A stretch of DNA of 64,000 bases from assembly GCA_028875575.1 (NCBI GenBank), contig JAPPDF010000097.1, forward strand, positions 1 through 64,000, given 5' to 3'. Shown here in pieces: positions 25,475 to 34,457 of this stretch. This DNA comes from Acidobacteriota bacterium. GTDB lineage: Bacteria > Acidobacteriota > Terriglobia > Versatilivoradales > Versatilivoraceae. Made by a program: the position numbers and the translations under genes. How positions within the stretch are numbered: position 1 is the first letter of the stretch; every line of letters begins with the position of its first letter. The notes beneath the pieces are model-generated. The model did no database searches, had not been told where the DNA came from, and saw only the letters and a list, made by a program, of their open reading frames with translations.

Positions 25475-26616
25475 CTTCCTTCGGCAGGGTTGTCGGGACC
25501 GGCGTCCTGGGACTGGGGCAGGTGGGTTTCAAAGAACCGCTGCCAGTTGCGGTGCATGACGTTCTCGATGGCCTCGGTGGAATAGCCCCGCCGCTCCAGC
25601 ACTTCCGCGACCTTCCGGTAGTCGGCCACGGTGTCGATTTCCGCCGGAGCCCCTCCGCTTCCGCCCTGGCCGTCGGTGTCCCCGCCGATGGCGGCATGGC
25701 GGCTGTTGCCCGCCAGTTGACAGACATGGTCGATGTGGTCGCAGTAGTCCTCCAGCGTCACCGCCTCCTTGGAGTAGACGCTGCGCCGGGGAGGAATGGG
25801 ACCACCCCAGTCCAGCCCGGGCCGATACAGCATCCAGGTGTCCATGGAGGCTCCGATGACTCCGCCCCTCCCAATCACGGCTCGCAACTGGTCATCGGGG
25901 AACTGCCGCTCTCCGGGGACGATGGCCCGGCAGTTCTGGTGGCTGGCCAGCACCGGACCCCCGAACAGATCCAGGGCCTCCCGGACCGAAGCGTCGGAAG
26001 CGTGGGTGACGTCCAGGATCATTCCGGCCGAGTCCATCTCCCGCAAGAGGGCCTTGGCGGGCGGGAACAGGCCCCCTGAGGTCCCGGTGCCGGTGCCGTG
26101 GCAGTAGGTGCTGAGTCCGTAGTGGGAGAGGCTGATGACTCGAATTCCGTCCTGCCACCACCGGGTCATCTGACCGGTTTCCAGAATGGGGTCGGCTCCT
26201 TCCATGCCGAGGATGAATCCCACGGGCAGTTCGTCCTGAGACTCACTGTTCGACCACGACTGCAGGTGGTCGGAAATATCCGAACCCGTCCGCAGGATGC
26301 TGGCCGCGCCGCGCACCTCCAGCATCTGGTAGTAGGCCAGTTGAGCCCGGGCGGCGGCGTAGGTCACCTCGGGGCCACGGTATCCCCACAACGGGCTCCC
26401 GGACCGGTAGTGGCGGGCCACAACCTTGACCAGGGCCGCGGCGATACCGCCTCGGCGCATCTCCGGCAGGGAGGCCATGGTCTCGGCATCCGGTCGGCTC
26501 TTCTCGGCGAAGCGGTCGGGAGCGGTGCGCCTGACCTCCGGGAGGGGAAGGGTCAGGTCGCGATTCAGGTCCATGGCGCCAATGGCCATGGGGTAATCCC
26601 CGTCGATGATCAGCAT
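25471..26616 (-). CDS. M19 (renal dipeptidase) family protein
   Basis: A 381-residue amidohydrolase-fold protein of the membrane dipeptidase family M19, which uses two zinc ions to cleave dipeptides or related amides. The bridging glutamate (GMEGAD), two histidine motifs (DVTHASD, ASHQNCRAI) and the terminal aspartate (IGGDTDG) are all present. The N-terminal motif, normally D-G-H-x-D, reads DGDYP here, so one zinc histidine is missing and the metal site may differ. The ATG follows GGGAGG. There is no signal peptide. It lies 77 bases after the alpha/alpha-barrel gene and overlaps the lactonase gene, suggesting a three-gene unit. Confidence 0.86.
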   Translation of the reverse strand: MLIIDGDYPMAIGAMDLNRDLTLPLPEVRRTAPDRFAEKSRPDAETMASLPEMRRGGIAAALVKVVARHYRSGSPLWGYRGPEVTYAAARAQLAYYQMLEVRGAASILRTGSDISDHLQSWSNSESQDELPVGFILGMEGADPILETGQMTRWWQDGIRVISLSHYGLSTYCHGTGTGTSGGLFPPAKALLREMDSAGMILDVTHASDASVREALDLFGGPVLASHQNCRAIVPGERQFPDDQLRAVIGRGGVIGASMDTWMLYRPGLDWGGPIPPRRSVYSKEAVTLEDYCDHIDHVCQLAGNSRHAAIGGDTDGQGGSGGAPAEIDTVADYRKVAEVLERRGYSTEAIENVMHRNWQRFFETHLPQSQDAGPDNPAEGR

Positions 26617-26693
26617 GGTCAGCCTCCCTGCTTGTCAATCCGGGTTCGGAACCGGAAGGATCCGTCTCATGGCGTCAGTCCGGCCGGCAGGTC

Positions 26694-27674
26694 TCATCCT
26701 CCGCCAATCTGGGCGATCTCGTCCATCCAGACCACGCGTTCGGCCGTGGAATCGAAGTTGGGTGTCTGCTGTCCTACTCCCGACCAGTACCCTTGCCTGG
26801 ATTGCAGCCGGATCAGATTGTCGCCGATCCTGAGGGCCATGGCCCGATATTTTTCCTCTCCTGTGATGCGGAACAGCAGGGAAGCGGCCCAGCCCACCTT
26901 GCCGGCCCGGATCAGTCGGAAGAGCTCGTCACTGGCCCCTTCAGCGAACCGCATGTATTCAATGGCCAGGTTCAGCCACTGCCTCTCTTGAGTGACCTGG
27001 AACAGCCGGCAGAGGAAGCCGGCGGCGATTCCCGGGTTGAAGAAGGCCTGGTCGGTGCGGGAGTCCGCCGCCACCACATGCCTTAGAGCTTCATCCGGTT
27101 CGAACGTGGTATGCAGACCGTTCAGTCTGCTGTAGACGGTGTACAACCGCTTCGGAAAATCCGGCTGCGCCTCCATCAGGTTCTTCAACCAGCCCGCGGC
27201 CCCGAAGGCCTCCTCGGTCCTGCCCATGGACAGACAGGCCAGTCCGCACAGGCTCACCACCATCAGGTCCTGCCTGGTCTCCGGAGTGCGCTCGGTGGGG
27301 TCTGAAAAAAAGCCTCCGGTCTCCTCGTCGTTAAACCTCAACAGGAAGTGGACTCCCCGCGTGGCAAGGTCGAGCTGCCCCAGCCTCTGTGCTCCCAGGA
27401 TGACCCAGGCGTTGAAATAGGCGCAGGAGTAACCGGAGGCCGCTTCTTTCCTGGGCCCGAAATCGCCCCCGGGAGTCATTCCCCGGGTGCGAATCCACTG
27501 GCAGAGGCGGTTGGCGGCGTCGTTGTGGCCGCAGACCTGAAAGGCGGTAAGGACCTTGTAGTAGTCGTCCAGCGCCGGCAGGCTCCGGGGAAATTCTCCC
27601 CGGATGCCCTGATGGCGCAGCAGAAAGGCGCATCCGCGGTCTCTGGCCTGCTTGAATCGGGGAGCGGGGTCCAT
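26694..27674 (-). CDS. Alpha/alpha-barrel (terpenoid-cyclase/epimerase-like) protein of unknown function
   Basis: A 326-residue soluble protein made of repeated helical pairs. Each contains phrases such as 'GCAFLLRHQ', 'GVHFLLRFNDEETGGFF', 'FNPGIAAGFLCRLFQVT' and 'GWAASLLFRITGE'. This is the pattern of six-hairpin or terpenoid-cyclase-like toroids (also seen in N-acylglucosamine epimerases and unsaturated glycuronyl hydrolases). I cannot assign a reaction. GGAG precedes the ATG at 27674. It is probably the first gene of the unit that continues with the M19 and lactonase-like proteins. Confidence 0.78.
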   Translation of the reverse strand: MDPAPRFKQARDRGCAFLLRHQGIRGEFPRSLPALDDYYKVLTAFQVCGHNDAANRLCQWIRTRGMTPGGDFGPRKEAASGYSCAYFNAWVILGAQRLGQLDLATRGVHFLLRFNDEETGGFFSDPTERTPETRQDLMVVSLCGLACLSMGRTEEAFGAAGWLKNLMEAQPDFPKRLYTVYSRLNGLHTTFEPDEALRHVVAADSRTDQAFFNPGIAAGFLCRLFQVTQERQWLNLAIEYMRFAEGASDELFRLIRAGKVGWAASLLFRITGEEKYRAMALRIGDNLIRLQSRQGYWSGVGQQTPNFDSTAERVVWMDEIAQIGGG

Positions 27675-27930
27675 GGTTTTCTCCGCTTGGGTCCGCCGAC
27701 AGGGTAGACCCTCTTTGAAAGAGTATCAATGGATTTCGGAGGCGGGGGGAGGTGGAGTTGACCATGGAGCCTTTTGCAAATGGCCTCGCTGCCCGCACCA
27801 GGCAGGTCGAACCAACCGTTTCTCTGTCGAACCCCCATCGGAGATGGTACCCTTGTTTCTGAGACAGGACACCCGGATCGGTTCACCGATCGGGTGGCCC
27901 CCGCCGGCCTTCCAAGATCGAGGAATCGTC

Positions 27931-29838
27931 GTGGCCCTTTCCTGCAGAACCACCGGCCCCTTGAGCCGGGGATGGATGGTCACCGGCCTGCTGGTCCTGC
28001 TTCAGCCCCTCCCCTGTCCGGCCGAGGCCGACTCTTCCGGTCCGCCCGAAATCCTTTCGATGTTTCCCTTGGGAGGTCGTCCTGGAGAGGAGTTTCAGGG
28101 GACTCTCAGGGGGCGTGGGCTGGAGGGAGCCCGCGAGCTCTGGTTCGACTCCGGTGGAATCGCTGCGACCGTGCTCGGCCTCCGAAACGAGGAGGGGCCC
28201 AAGCCCGAAGAGACGCCCCAGTCGGACGCCGGGGCCAAGCCGGTGCAGTTGCTCGACCTGCGGATTCAGGTGGATCCGGGCGCCCGACCGGGTCCCCGCA
28301 GCCTGAGGGCGATCACTCCTCGCGGCCTTTCCCCTCCCCTGACCTTTCACGTGCACGCCGAGCCCGGCCATCTGGAGAGGCGTCCTTCTCACGATCTGGC
28401 CTCCGAGGCCGAGCCCTTGCCCGAGTGGCCCGTGGCGGTTCACGGGAACATCGGGCAGCCTGCCGAGGTGGACTACTACGCCTTCAGCGTTGCCGAGGGA
28501 GAGCGGTTGCGGTTCGAGGTGCGCTCGCTGGCGCTCTCGGATATGGCCATTACGCTCTATGAGCCCGACGGGAGCTGGTTCAGCCCCGACCGCGCCCGCA
28601 GGCTGGCTTTCAGCGACGAGCCGGTGTCCTATCCCGAGTTGAGCACTGAGCCTGTCCTGAGGTACCGGTTCGGGGAGGCCGGCCGATACCTGGTTCGGAT
28701 CAGCGGCTTTATGGGGGAGGGCGGTCCCGATCACCCCTACCTTCTGCGGATCGCCAGGGATTCGGACGAGGAGAACGGGAAGGCATCCGGTTCGGCCTCC
28801 ATCGGCTCGGGCGGGGAACTCTGGCAGGAACGAAGCTGGACTCGGGAGCTTCGAACCGATCGAATGGAAGCGCTGCGGGCGCGAACGGCATCGCCGCCAC
28901 GGCCTCGGTCCGATCGGGAGCCGGCTGCGGGGGGACAGGCCGGAACGCGGGAGCTCCCGGCGCCGGAGTCCATTCCGCTCATCGAACTGGATGGAGCCAC
29001 GGACGAAGCCTCGAAGGCGATGGTGGTTACGCTGCCGGCGCTGCTGGCAGGGACCATCGAGCATCCGGGCGATATCGACCGGGTGCGGTTTGCGGCCAAG
29101 GTGGGTGACCGCGTTGCCCTGGAGATCCAGACTCCCCGCGCCACGGTGCCGGTCTTCAACCCCTACCTCAAGATGGTGGATGCCGAGGGCGCCGAAGTCC
29201 TGACCAACGTGCACTCCATATTGAATGCCAACACCGAGATCGAGAAGCAGATCCGACCCAAGGTCATTCACTCCTTCCCCCGGGCGGGAGAATTCACACT
29301 GGAGATCCGTGACATCACGGCGGCCTTCGGCGGTCCCTCGATGGCCTACCGAGTCCTGATCCGTCCCCAGGTGCCTCACATGGGCCAGATCCACGTGGAG
29401 GAGGACCATTTGAACCTGGTCGCCGGCACGGCCACTCCACTGAGCCTGGTCGCAGACGAGGAGGAACACTTCGAGGGCAGCATCGCCTTGAGCCTGGCGG
29501 GGTTGCCGTCGGGCGTGACGGCGGTGGCGGGCACCCGGGCGGAGCCCGATGCTCCTCCCGCGGTCAACGAGGGTCGCAAGGAGCGCTACGTTTCCCGGAG
29601 CCGGAAAGCGACCCTGGTGTTGGTGGCAGCGGCCGACGCCCCACCCACGCCGGTCCCGGTCCCGGTGACGGTGATGGCTCAACCGGTGGAAGATGGACGC
29701 ATGGGCCGCATGACTCCGGTGAAGGATCTGCTGTTGATGGTGGTGGCTCCGGCCCCAACCTCCACCCGGGCGGCGTTGAAGCCGGTTGAAAAGAATGGCC
29801 CGGAAAGAGATAATAGGCGGGTGTCCCCTGATCGATAG
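27931..29838 (+). CDS. Exported PPC-domain (pre-peptidase C-terminal-like) protein
   Basis: A 635-residue protein with a signal peptide (residues 1-32) when started at the GTG at 27931, which follows GAGGA; the open frame upstream has no family similarity. It contains two beta-sandwich modules of the bacterial pre-peptidase C-terminal type. One is around 175-290 (GNIGQPAEVDYYAFSVAEGERLRFEV ... YLVRISGFMG, read in parts). The other is around 385-490 (GTIEHPGDIDRVRF ... FTLEIRD). Proteins of this type often sit next to DUF1549/DUF1553 and DUF1501 genes in planctomycete-like genomes, as here. It is probably a cell-surface or periplasmic binding partner. The next gene begins seven bases after its stop. 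Confidence 0.8.
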   Translation: MALSCRTTGPLSRGWMVTGLLVLLQPLPCPAEADSSGPPEILSMFPLGGRPGEEFQGTLRGRGLEGARELWFDSGGIAATVLGLRNEEGPKPEETPQSDAGAKPVQLLDLRIQVDPGARPGPRSLRAITPRGLSPPLTFHVHAEPGHLERRPSHDLASEAEPLPEWPVAVHGNIGQPAEVDYYAFSVAEGERLRFEVRSLALSDMAITLYEPDGSWFSPDRARRLAFSDEPVSYPELSTEPVLRYRFGEAGRYLVRISGFMGEGGPDHPYLLRIARDSDEENGKASGSASIGSGGELWQERSWTRELRTDRMEALRARTASPPRPRSDREPAAGGQAGTRELPAPESIPLIELDGATDEASKAMVVTLPALLAGTIEHPGDIDRVRFAAKVGDRVALEIQTPRATVPVFNPYLKMVDAEGAEVLTNVHSILNANTEIEKQIRPKVIHSFPRAGEFTLEIRDITAAFGGPSMAYRVLIRPQVPHMGQIHVEEDHLNLVAGTATPLSLVADEEEHFEGSIALSLAGLPSGVTAVAGTRAEPDAPPAVNEGRKERYVSRSRKATLVLVAAADAPPTPVPVPVTVMAQPVEDGRMGRMTPVKDLLLMVVAPAPTSTRAALKPVEKNGPERDNRRVSPDR

Positions 29839-29845
29839 AGATGCG

Positions 29846-32419
29846 ATGCGCAAGCATGCCCCTTGCCTTTCCCGGCCCCTGATAGTTTCGGCCCTGACTG
29901 CCGGGATTCTGCTGATCCCTGCGCTCCAGTCCACGGCAGGTGCCGAGCCTTCTGCGTTGGACCCCCTCTCCCTGCGCCTGACGCCGGAAATGACCACCCT
30001 GAGGTGGAAGGGCGCTTCCCAGCAGTTCTCGGTGGTGGCCACCCTTGCCGGGGGGCGCAAAAAGGACGTGACCGCCCGGGCCCGCTTCTCCCTGGCCGAT
30101 CCCGCGGTGGCCCGACTCGGTTCGGCCGGTCGGGTGATGGCGGCAGGGGACGGGGAGACCACCCTGAAGGTGACTGTCGGGTCCTTGAAAGCCAGGGCCA
30201 CCGTGGCTGTCATCGATTCGGCCCGTCCTCCTCCATTCAGCTTCGAAAGAGAGATCGGCGCCATCCTCACCCGCCGCGGCTGCAACGACATTGCCTGCCA
30301 CGCCGGGGTCAAGGGCCAGGGCGGCTTCAGGCTTTCCATCAACGCCGCGCACCCCCGTCGGGACTACGATTGGATCGTCAAGGGCGGCGTCTACCAGGTA
30401 TTGACCGACGAGCCCGGCGAGCCCATCGTTCCTCGCGTTGACACCGAGGCGCCCGAACGCAGCCTGCTGCTGAGGAAACCCGCCCTGGAGGTTGCCCACG
30501 GGGGCGGGCTGCGGCTGGAGAAGGGCTCGGAGGACTACCGGGCGATCCTGGACTGGATCGGCCGGGGAGCACCTTTCCGTGAGGGAAACGGTGTGGCCCG
30601 GCCCAAGGTGGAAGGACTGGAGGTGTTTCCCCGGGAAGGGTTGCTGCAGGAGGGAGGGAGCCGCCAGTTGATCGTGACGGCCTTGCTCTCCGACGGCACC
30701 CGGGAGGACTTGACCCACCGGGTGCGCTTCGAATCCAAGCAGCAGGAAGTGGCCGAACTGGACGGACAGGGCTTGGTGCGGGCTCTCAATCCCGGCGAGT
30801 CCAATATCCTGGTCCGCGGCGCCGGTTACGAAGTGCAATCCAGGATTGGCGTGGTTGCCGAGTGGATTCCCGACTATCCGGAGCTTCCCCGCGTCAACTT
30901 CATCGATGACGAGGTCTTGGCCAAGCTCAGAAAGTTCAACATCCTTCCCTCCCCGCTGTCCGGCGATGCCGAGTTCCTGCGCAGGGTCTGCCTGGATCTC
31001 ACCGGTCGCATTCCGCCCGCCGGCCGTGTGCGGGAGTTTCTGGCCGACTCCGATCCCCGAAAGAGAGAGAAGCTGATCGAGGTCTTGCTCGACTCCCCCG
31101 AGTTCGTGGACTACTGGACCTTCCGCTTGGCCGATCTGTTCCGGGTGGCCGTCTTTCCGGTGGGGATCAATCCCAAGTGGAGCCAGTCCTACTGGGAATG
31201 GATACGGGACGCCGTGGCCCGCAACCGACCCTACGACCGGGTGGCCGAGGAGCGGATCGCCGCTCAGGGATACAGTCCCGCCTCCAGGCACTATCTCCCC
31301 TACCTGGTGCTGCCTCCTCCCGAAAACATGATGGGTGAGGAGGTTCGTGTCTTCATGGGACGGCGCCTGGATTGCGCCCAGTGCCACGACCATCCCTACG
31401 AGCAATGGACCCAGGATCAGTTCTGGGGCATGGCGGCCTTTTTCGGGTCCATGTTCAGGCTCGGCGCCAATCCGGAGTCGGTGGTCTTCGACAGTCCCGA
31501 CGGCCGCGAGGTGGCTGCCGACGTTCCCAGTCCCACCGAGTTGCGGGTCCTCCACCCCCGTACCGGCCAGGAGGTGGCGCCCACCCTGCTGAACGGCACG
31601 CGGGTATCCTTCAGTGGCCCCGGCTTTCCCCGGGGCGAGCTGGCCAGGTGGATCACCTCCCACGCCTATTTCGCCGAGGCCTCCGTCAATCGTTTCTGGA
31701 GTTACTTCTTTGGACGAGGGATCGTGGATCCGGTGGACGACTTCCGCAGCAACAACCCACCCACCCATCCGGAGTTGCTGCGCCGATTGGCAGAAGACTT
31801 TGCCCGCAACGGCTACGACCTCAGGCACCTGTTCCGCCGGATCGTCAACTCCCGGACCTACCAGTTGTCGAGCGCCGTCAACCACACCAACCGGGCCGAC
31901 CGCCTCAACTACTCCCGAGCCCTGAGCCGTCCCCTGGACGCGGAGATCCTGCTGGATGCCATCTGCGACGTGACCGGGGTCCCCGAGACTTTTGGCAACT
32001 GGCTTCACAAGAAGAAGGGAAAAGGCGGGCCCCCCAGGGGAACGCGCGCCGTCCAGCTCAAGGAAACGGACATCTATCAGTCCATCTTCCTGGATACCTT
32101 CGGGCGTCCCAACCGGTTCTCCATTCCGGAGCGGGACGTCAAGTCCAACCTGACCCAGGCCCTGCACCTGCTGGTGGGATCGACCTACAACGACAAGCTC
32201 TGGACCGAGGGGGCTCGGGTCTATGAACTGTTTCAGCGGGAAGCCTCGGATGCGGAGATTGTCGAGGAGCTTTATCTGGCGGCCTTCTCGCGGTTCCCGG
32301 CTCCGGAGGAGATCGAGGAACTGGAGCGTTTGATTGCGCACACCCCCAGCCGGGAGCAGGCCCTCAGGGATCTGCAGTGGGCGCTGATCACTTCGCGGGA
32401 GTTTGCGGAGAATCATTGA
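29846..32419 (+). CDS. DUF1549/DUF1553 protein with Big2-type domains
   Basis: An 857-residue exported protein. A signal peptide (about 1-32) is followed by a Big2/immunoglobulin-like domain (about 45-125). A cytochrome-like segment with RRGCNDIACH (C-x4-CH spacing, usual in this subgroup) comes next, then a second Big2-like domain (about 250-330). DUF1549 has LRRVCLDLTGRIPP and a DCAQCHDHPY motif, and the C-terminal DUF1553 has VNRFWSYFFGRGIVDPVDDFR. I started it at the ATG at 29846, just after the PPC gene; an earlier frame overlaps that gene. Its DUF1501 partner follows at 33034 but is separated from it by a toxin-antitoxin pair. Confidence 0.92.
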   Translation: MRKHAPCLSRPLIVSALTAGILLIPALQSTAGAEPSALDPLSLRLTPEMTTLRWKGASQQFSVVATLAGGRKKDVTARARFSLADPAVARLGSAGRVMAAGDGETTLKVTVGSLKARATVAVIDSARPPPFSFEREIGAILTRRGCNDIACHAGVKGQGGFRLSINAAHPRRDYDWIVKGGVYQVLTDEPGEPIVPRVDTEAPERSLLLRKPALEVAHGGGLRLEKGSEDYRAILDWIGRGAPFREGNGVARPKVEGLEVFPREGLLQEGGSRQLIVTALLSDGTREDLTHRVRFESKQQEVAELDGQGLVRALNPGESNILVRGAGYEVQSRIGVVAEWIPDYPELPRVNFIDDEVLAKLRKFNILPSPLSGDAEFLRRVCLDLTGRIPPAGRVREFLADSDPRKREKLIEVLLDSPEFVDYWTFRLADLFRVAVFPVGINPKWSQSYWEWIRDAVARNRPYDRVAEERIAAQGYSPASRHYLPYLVLPPPENMMGEEVRVFMGRRLDCAQCHDHPYEQWTQDQFWGMAAFFGSMFRLGANPESVVFDSPDGREVAADVPSPTELRVLHPRTGQEVAPTLLNGTRVSFSGPGFPRGELARWITSHAYFAEASVNRFWSYFFGRGIVDPVDDFRSNNPPTHPELLRRLAEDFARNGYDLRHLFRRIVNSRTYQLSSAVNHTNRADRLNYSRALSRPLDAEILLDAICDVTGVPETFGNWLHKKKGKGGPPRGTRAVQLKETDIYQSIFLDTFGRPNRFSIPERDVKSNLTQALHLLVGSTYNDKLWTEGARVYELFQREASDAEIVEELYLAAFSRFPAPEEIEELERLIAHTPSREQALRDLQWALITSREFAENH

Positions 32420-32462
32420 CGGATCGAGGTTGGAAGAGATGGCAGCGTTACTGGAGGATCCC

Positions 32463-32762
32463 ATGACACCAGCCAGCAAAACAATTCCTGCGTCCATGGA
32501 AGGTGTATTTCACAGCAAGAAAGGCTTCGTGAGCGGCACGCCGATTTTTGTCGGGACCCGTGTGCCCCTCAAGAACCTGTTTGACTATCTGGCGGGAGGG
32601 CACAATCTGGACGTGTTTCTGCATGATTTTCCAGGCGTGACCCGCGAGCAGGCGGTAAGGGTGCTTGATATGGCTAGTGAGGTGTTGGAGAGCGTCGCAT
32701 ATGAGACTGTTGCTCGACGAACAGGTGCCGAGGCGGCTAAAAAGGTCATTCGCTGGACATAA
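32463..32762 (+). CDS. DUF433 antitoxin
   Basis: A 99-residue DUF433 protein, a small helix-turn-helix-like antitoxin. The family core is complete: FVSGTPIFVGTRVPLKNLFD, then AGGHNLDVFLHDFPGV and REQAVRVLDM. The ATG at 32463 has GGAGG at ideal spacing, favouring it over the ATG at 32439. It overlaps the downstream DUF5615 gene by 62 bases in another frame, as these pairs often do. It should bind and neutralise that toxin and repress its own promoter. It begins 43 bases after the DUF1549/1553 gene. Confidence 0.88.
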   Translation: MTPASKTIPASMEGVFHSKKGFVSGTPIFVGTRVPLKNLFDYLAGGHNLDVFLHDFPGVTREQAVRVLDMASEVLESVAYETVARRTGAEAAKKVIRWT

Positions 32763-33021
32763 CGTTCAGACTGTCAGGGAGATGGGATGGAGTGGAAAGA
32801 GCAATGGAGAACTTCTGGCGTTGGCCAGGGATAAGTTCGATGCGTTCATTACACTGGACCGAAAACTGGAATATCAGCAAAATATAACCGAAAAGGACAT
32901 CCCAATATTCGTACTCATCACGAGAAGAAATAACATAGAATATCTTCAGCCGTTGGTTCCAAAAGTGCTCCGAGCTCTGAACGATCCGAAGCGCGGAGAG
33001 GTCGTCCATATTGAAGCCTGA
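32701..33021 (+). CDS. DUF5615 PIN-like toxin
   Basis: A 106-residue DUF5615 (Mut7-C-like PIN) protein, presumed ribonuclease toxin. The family pattern is visible: RLLLDEQVPRRL at the N-terminus with the first acidic residues, VREMGWSGKSNGELLALA in the middle, and FDAFITLDRKLEYQQN carrying the second aspartate. The ATG at 32701 lies inside the DUF433 gene, so the two are translationally linked. Its codon use is AT-richer than the flanking genes, suggesting later acquisition. The next gene, DUF1501, begins 12 bases after its stop. Confidence 0.88.
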   Translation: MRLLLDEQVPRRLKRSFAGHNVQTVREMGWSGKSNGELLALARDKFDAFITLDRKLEYQQNITEKDIPIFVLITRRNNIEYLQPLVPKVLRALNDPKRGEVVHIEA

Positions 33022-33033
33022 TGACATAACGCC

Positions 33034-34374
33034 ATGCTGAAAAAAATGGGCTGTTTATCTGCCACCCGGGAGCAGTGGAACCGGCGGGAGTTTATCGGTG
33101 TCGGGTCCCTGGGATTTCTGGGCATCCACCTGAGCCAGGCCCTGCGGCTGGAAGCGGCCCTGGCCGATTCTGCCCGCCCCAACCCCGGGAAAGCCAAGGC
33201 CTGCATTCTGGTGTGGCTGGACGGCGGTCCCAGCCAGGTGGACACCTGGGATCCCAAGCCCAACAGCTCCTTTCGACCCATTCCCACCAATGTGGCCGGC
33301 ATTCAGATTTCGGAGCTTCTTCCCCGTCTGGCCAAGCGGATGGACAAGCTGGCCATCGTCCGCTCCATCAAGTCCTTCGGCAACGACCATCCCCAGGCGG
33401 TGCACTACTCCGCCACCGGACACCTGCACAACCCCGCCATGCAGTTCCCGGCCCTGGGGGCGATCGTGGCCAAGGAACTGGGGCCGCGGAACAATATGCC
33501 TCCCTACGTGATTGCGCCTCGTTGGGAAAAGAGCACCCAGTACCAGGATTACTTCAAGTCGGCCTTTCTGGGACCGGACTATGCTCCCATGACTATTCCC
33601 GATCCCTCCAAGGACGACTACCAGGTCCCGAATCTGAGCCTGCCCAAGTCGCTCATGCCGGCGGTGGTGGACAACCGCCGATCCTTTCTCCAGGCGGTGG
33701 ACCGGCTCTACCGCCATCGGGTGGAGAGCCTGGAGCATTCGCGGATGGATGCCTTCCTGGAGAAGGCCTGGGACATGATCCTGACTCCGAGCGTGGGAGC
33801 CGCCTTCGATCTCTCCAAGGAATCGACCCAGACCCGGGAGGCCTACGGACTGGATTCGGTGGGCCAGAGCCTGTTGCTGGCCCGGCGCCTGGTGGAGGCC
33901 GGAACCCGTTTCGTGACCGCGGCCGGCTATCACGGGAACTCCTGGGACACCCACCGGGCCAACGACAAGGGACACCGCGACCGCCTGACCCCACCCTTGG
34001 ACCGGGCGCTGTCGGCGCTTCTGGATGACCTCAGCCAGCGCGGGCTCTACGAGTCCACCCTGGTGGTGGCCATGGGCGAGTTCGGTCGAACCCCCCACAT
34101 CAATCCCGATTTTGGCCGGGATCACTGGCCGGGCTGCTGGTCTTTGGTCCTGGGTGGCGGGGGCCTGCAGACGGGCCAGGTGGTGGGGAAGAGCGACGAG
34201 CAGGGAGCCGTGATCGTGGAGCGGCCCATCAGCATCGGGGACCTGTTCGCCACCGTCTACAAGGCCATGGGGATCGACTGGCACAAGGAGTACATGACCC
34301 CCGTCGGACGTCCCATCAAGATCGCCAATTCCTTCGACGACCTCACCGGTCAACCCATCTCCGAGCTGATCTGA
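33034..34374 (+). CDS. DUF1501 domain protein
   Basis: A 446-residue DUF1501 protein with an N-terminal Tat-like signal (NRREFIGVGSLGFLGIHL, about 16-33). Hallmarks are CILVWLDGGPSQVDTWDPKP, a central WDTHR, and MGEFGRTPHINPDFGRDHWPG near the end, followed by LVLGGGGL. It is shorter than the three 484-490-residue paralogues and belongs to the subgroup with the 'GRDHWPGCWS' ending. It completes the PPC-DUF1549/1553-DUF1501 unit, although a toxin-antitoxin pair lies in between. The ATG follows the DUF5615 stop closely and no strong ribosome binding site is visible. Confidence 0.92.
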   Translation: MLKKMGCLSATREQWNRREFIGVGSLGFLGIHLSQALRLEAALADSARPNPGKAKACILVWLDGGPSQVDTWDPKPNSSFRPIPTNVAGIQISELLPRLAKRMDKLAIVRSIKSFGNDHPQAVHYSATGHLHNPAMQFPALGAIVAKELGPRNNMPPYVIAPRWEKSTQYQDYFKSAFLGPDYAPMTIPDPSKDDYQVPNLSLPKSLMPAVVDNRRSFLQAVDRLYRHRVESLEHSRMDAFLEKAWDMILTPSVGAAFDLSKESTQTREAYGLDSVGQSLLLARRLVEAGTRFVTAAGYHGNSWDTHRANDKGHRDRLTPPLDRALSALLDDLSQRGLYESTLVVAMGEFGRTPHINPDFGRDHWPGCWSLVLGGGGLQTGQVVGKSDEQGAVIVERPISIGDLFATVYKAMGIDWHKEYMTPVGRPIKIANSFDDLTGQPISELI

Positions 34375-34403
34375 GATTGTCTTGCCGGCGGTTCCAACCG
34401 GCC

Positions 34404-34421
34404 GGGCGCAGCAGTGCGCCC
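34404..34421. terminator. GC-rich hairpin between convergent genes
   Basis: GGGCGCA (34404-34410) and TGCGCCC (34415-34421) form a perfect stem with a four-base loop. It lies between the converging DUF1501 and Cache-like genes. No T-run follows on either strand, so a role in transcription ending is only possible. Confidence 0.4.
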
Positions 34422-34457
34422 TGCTGGCGGCGCTCCCCCGCCCGCACTCACCCTGTT

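Noticed and set aside
27883-32497. Two long minus-strand frames (819 and 977 residues) opposite the PPC and DUF1549/1553 genes
   Set aside because: Antisense shadows; the plus-strand genes have recognisable domains and ribosome binding sites.
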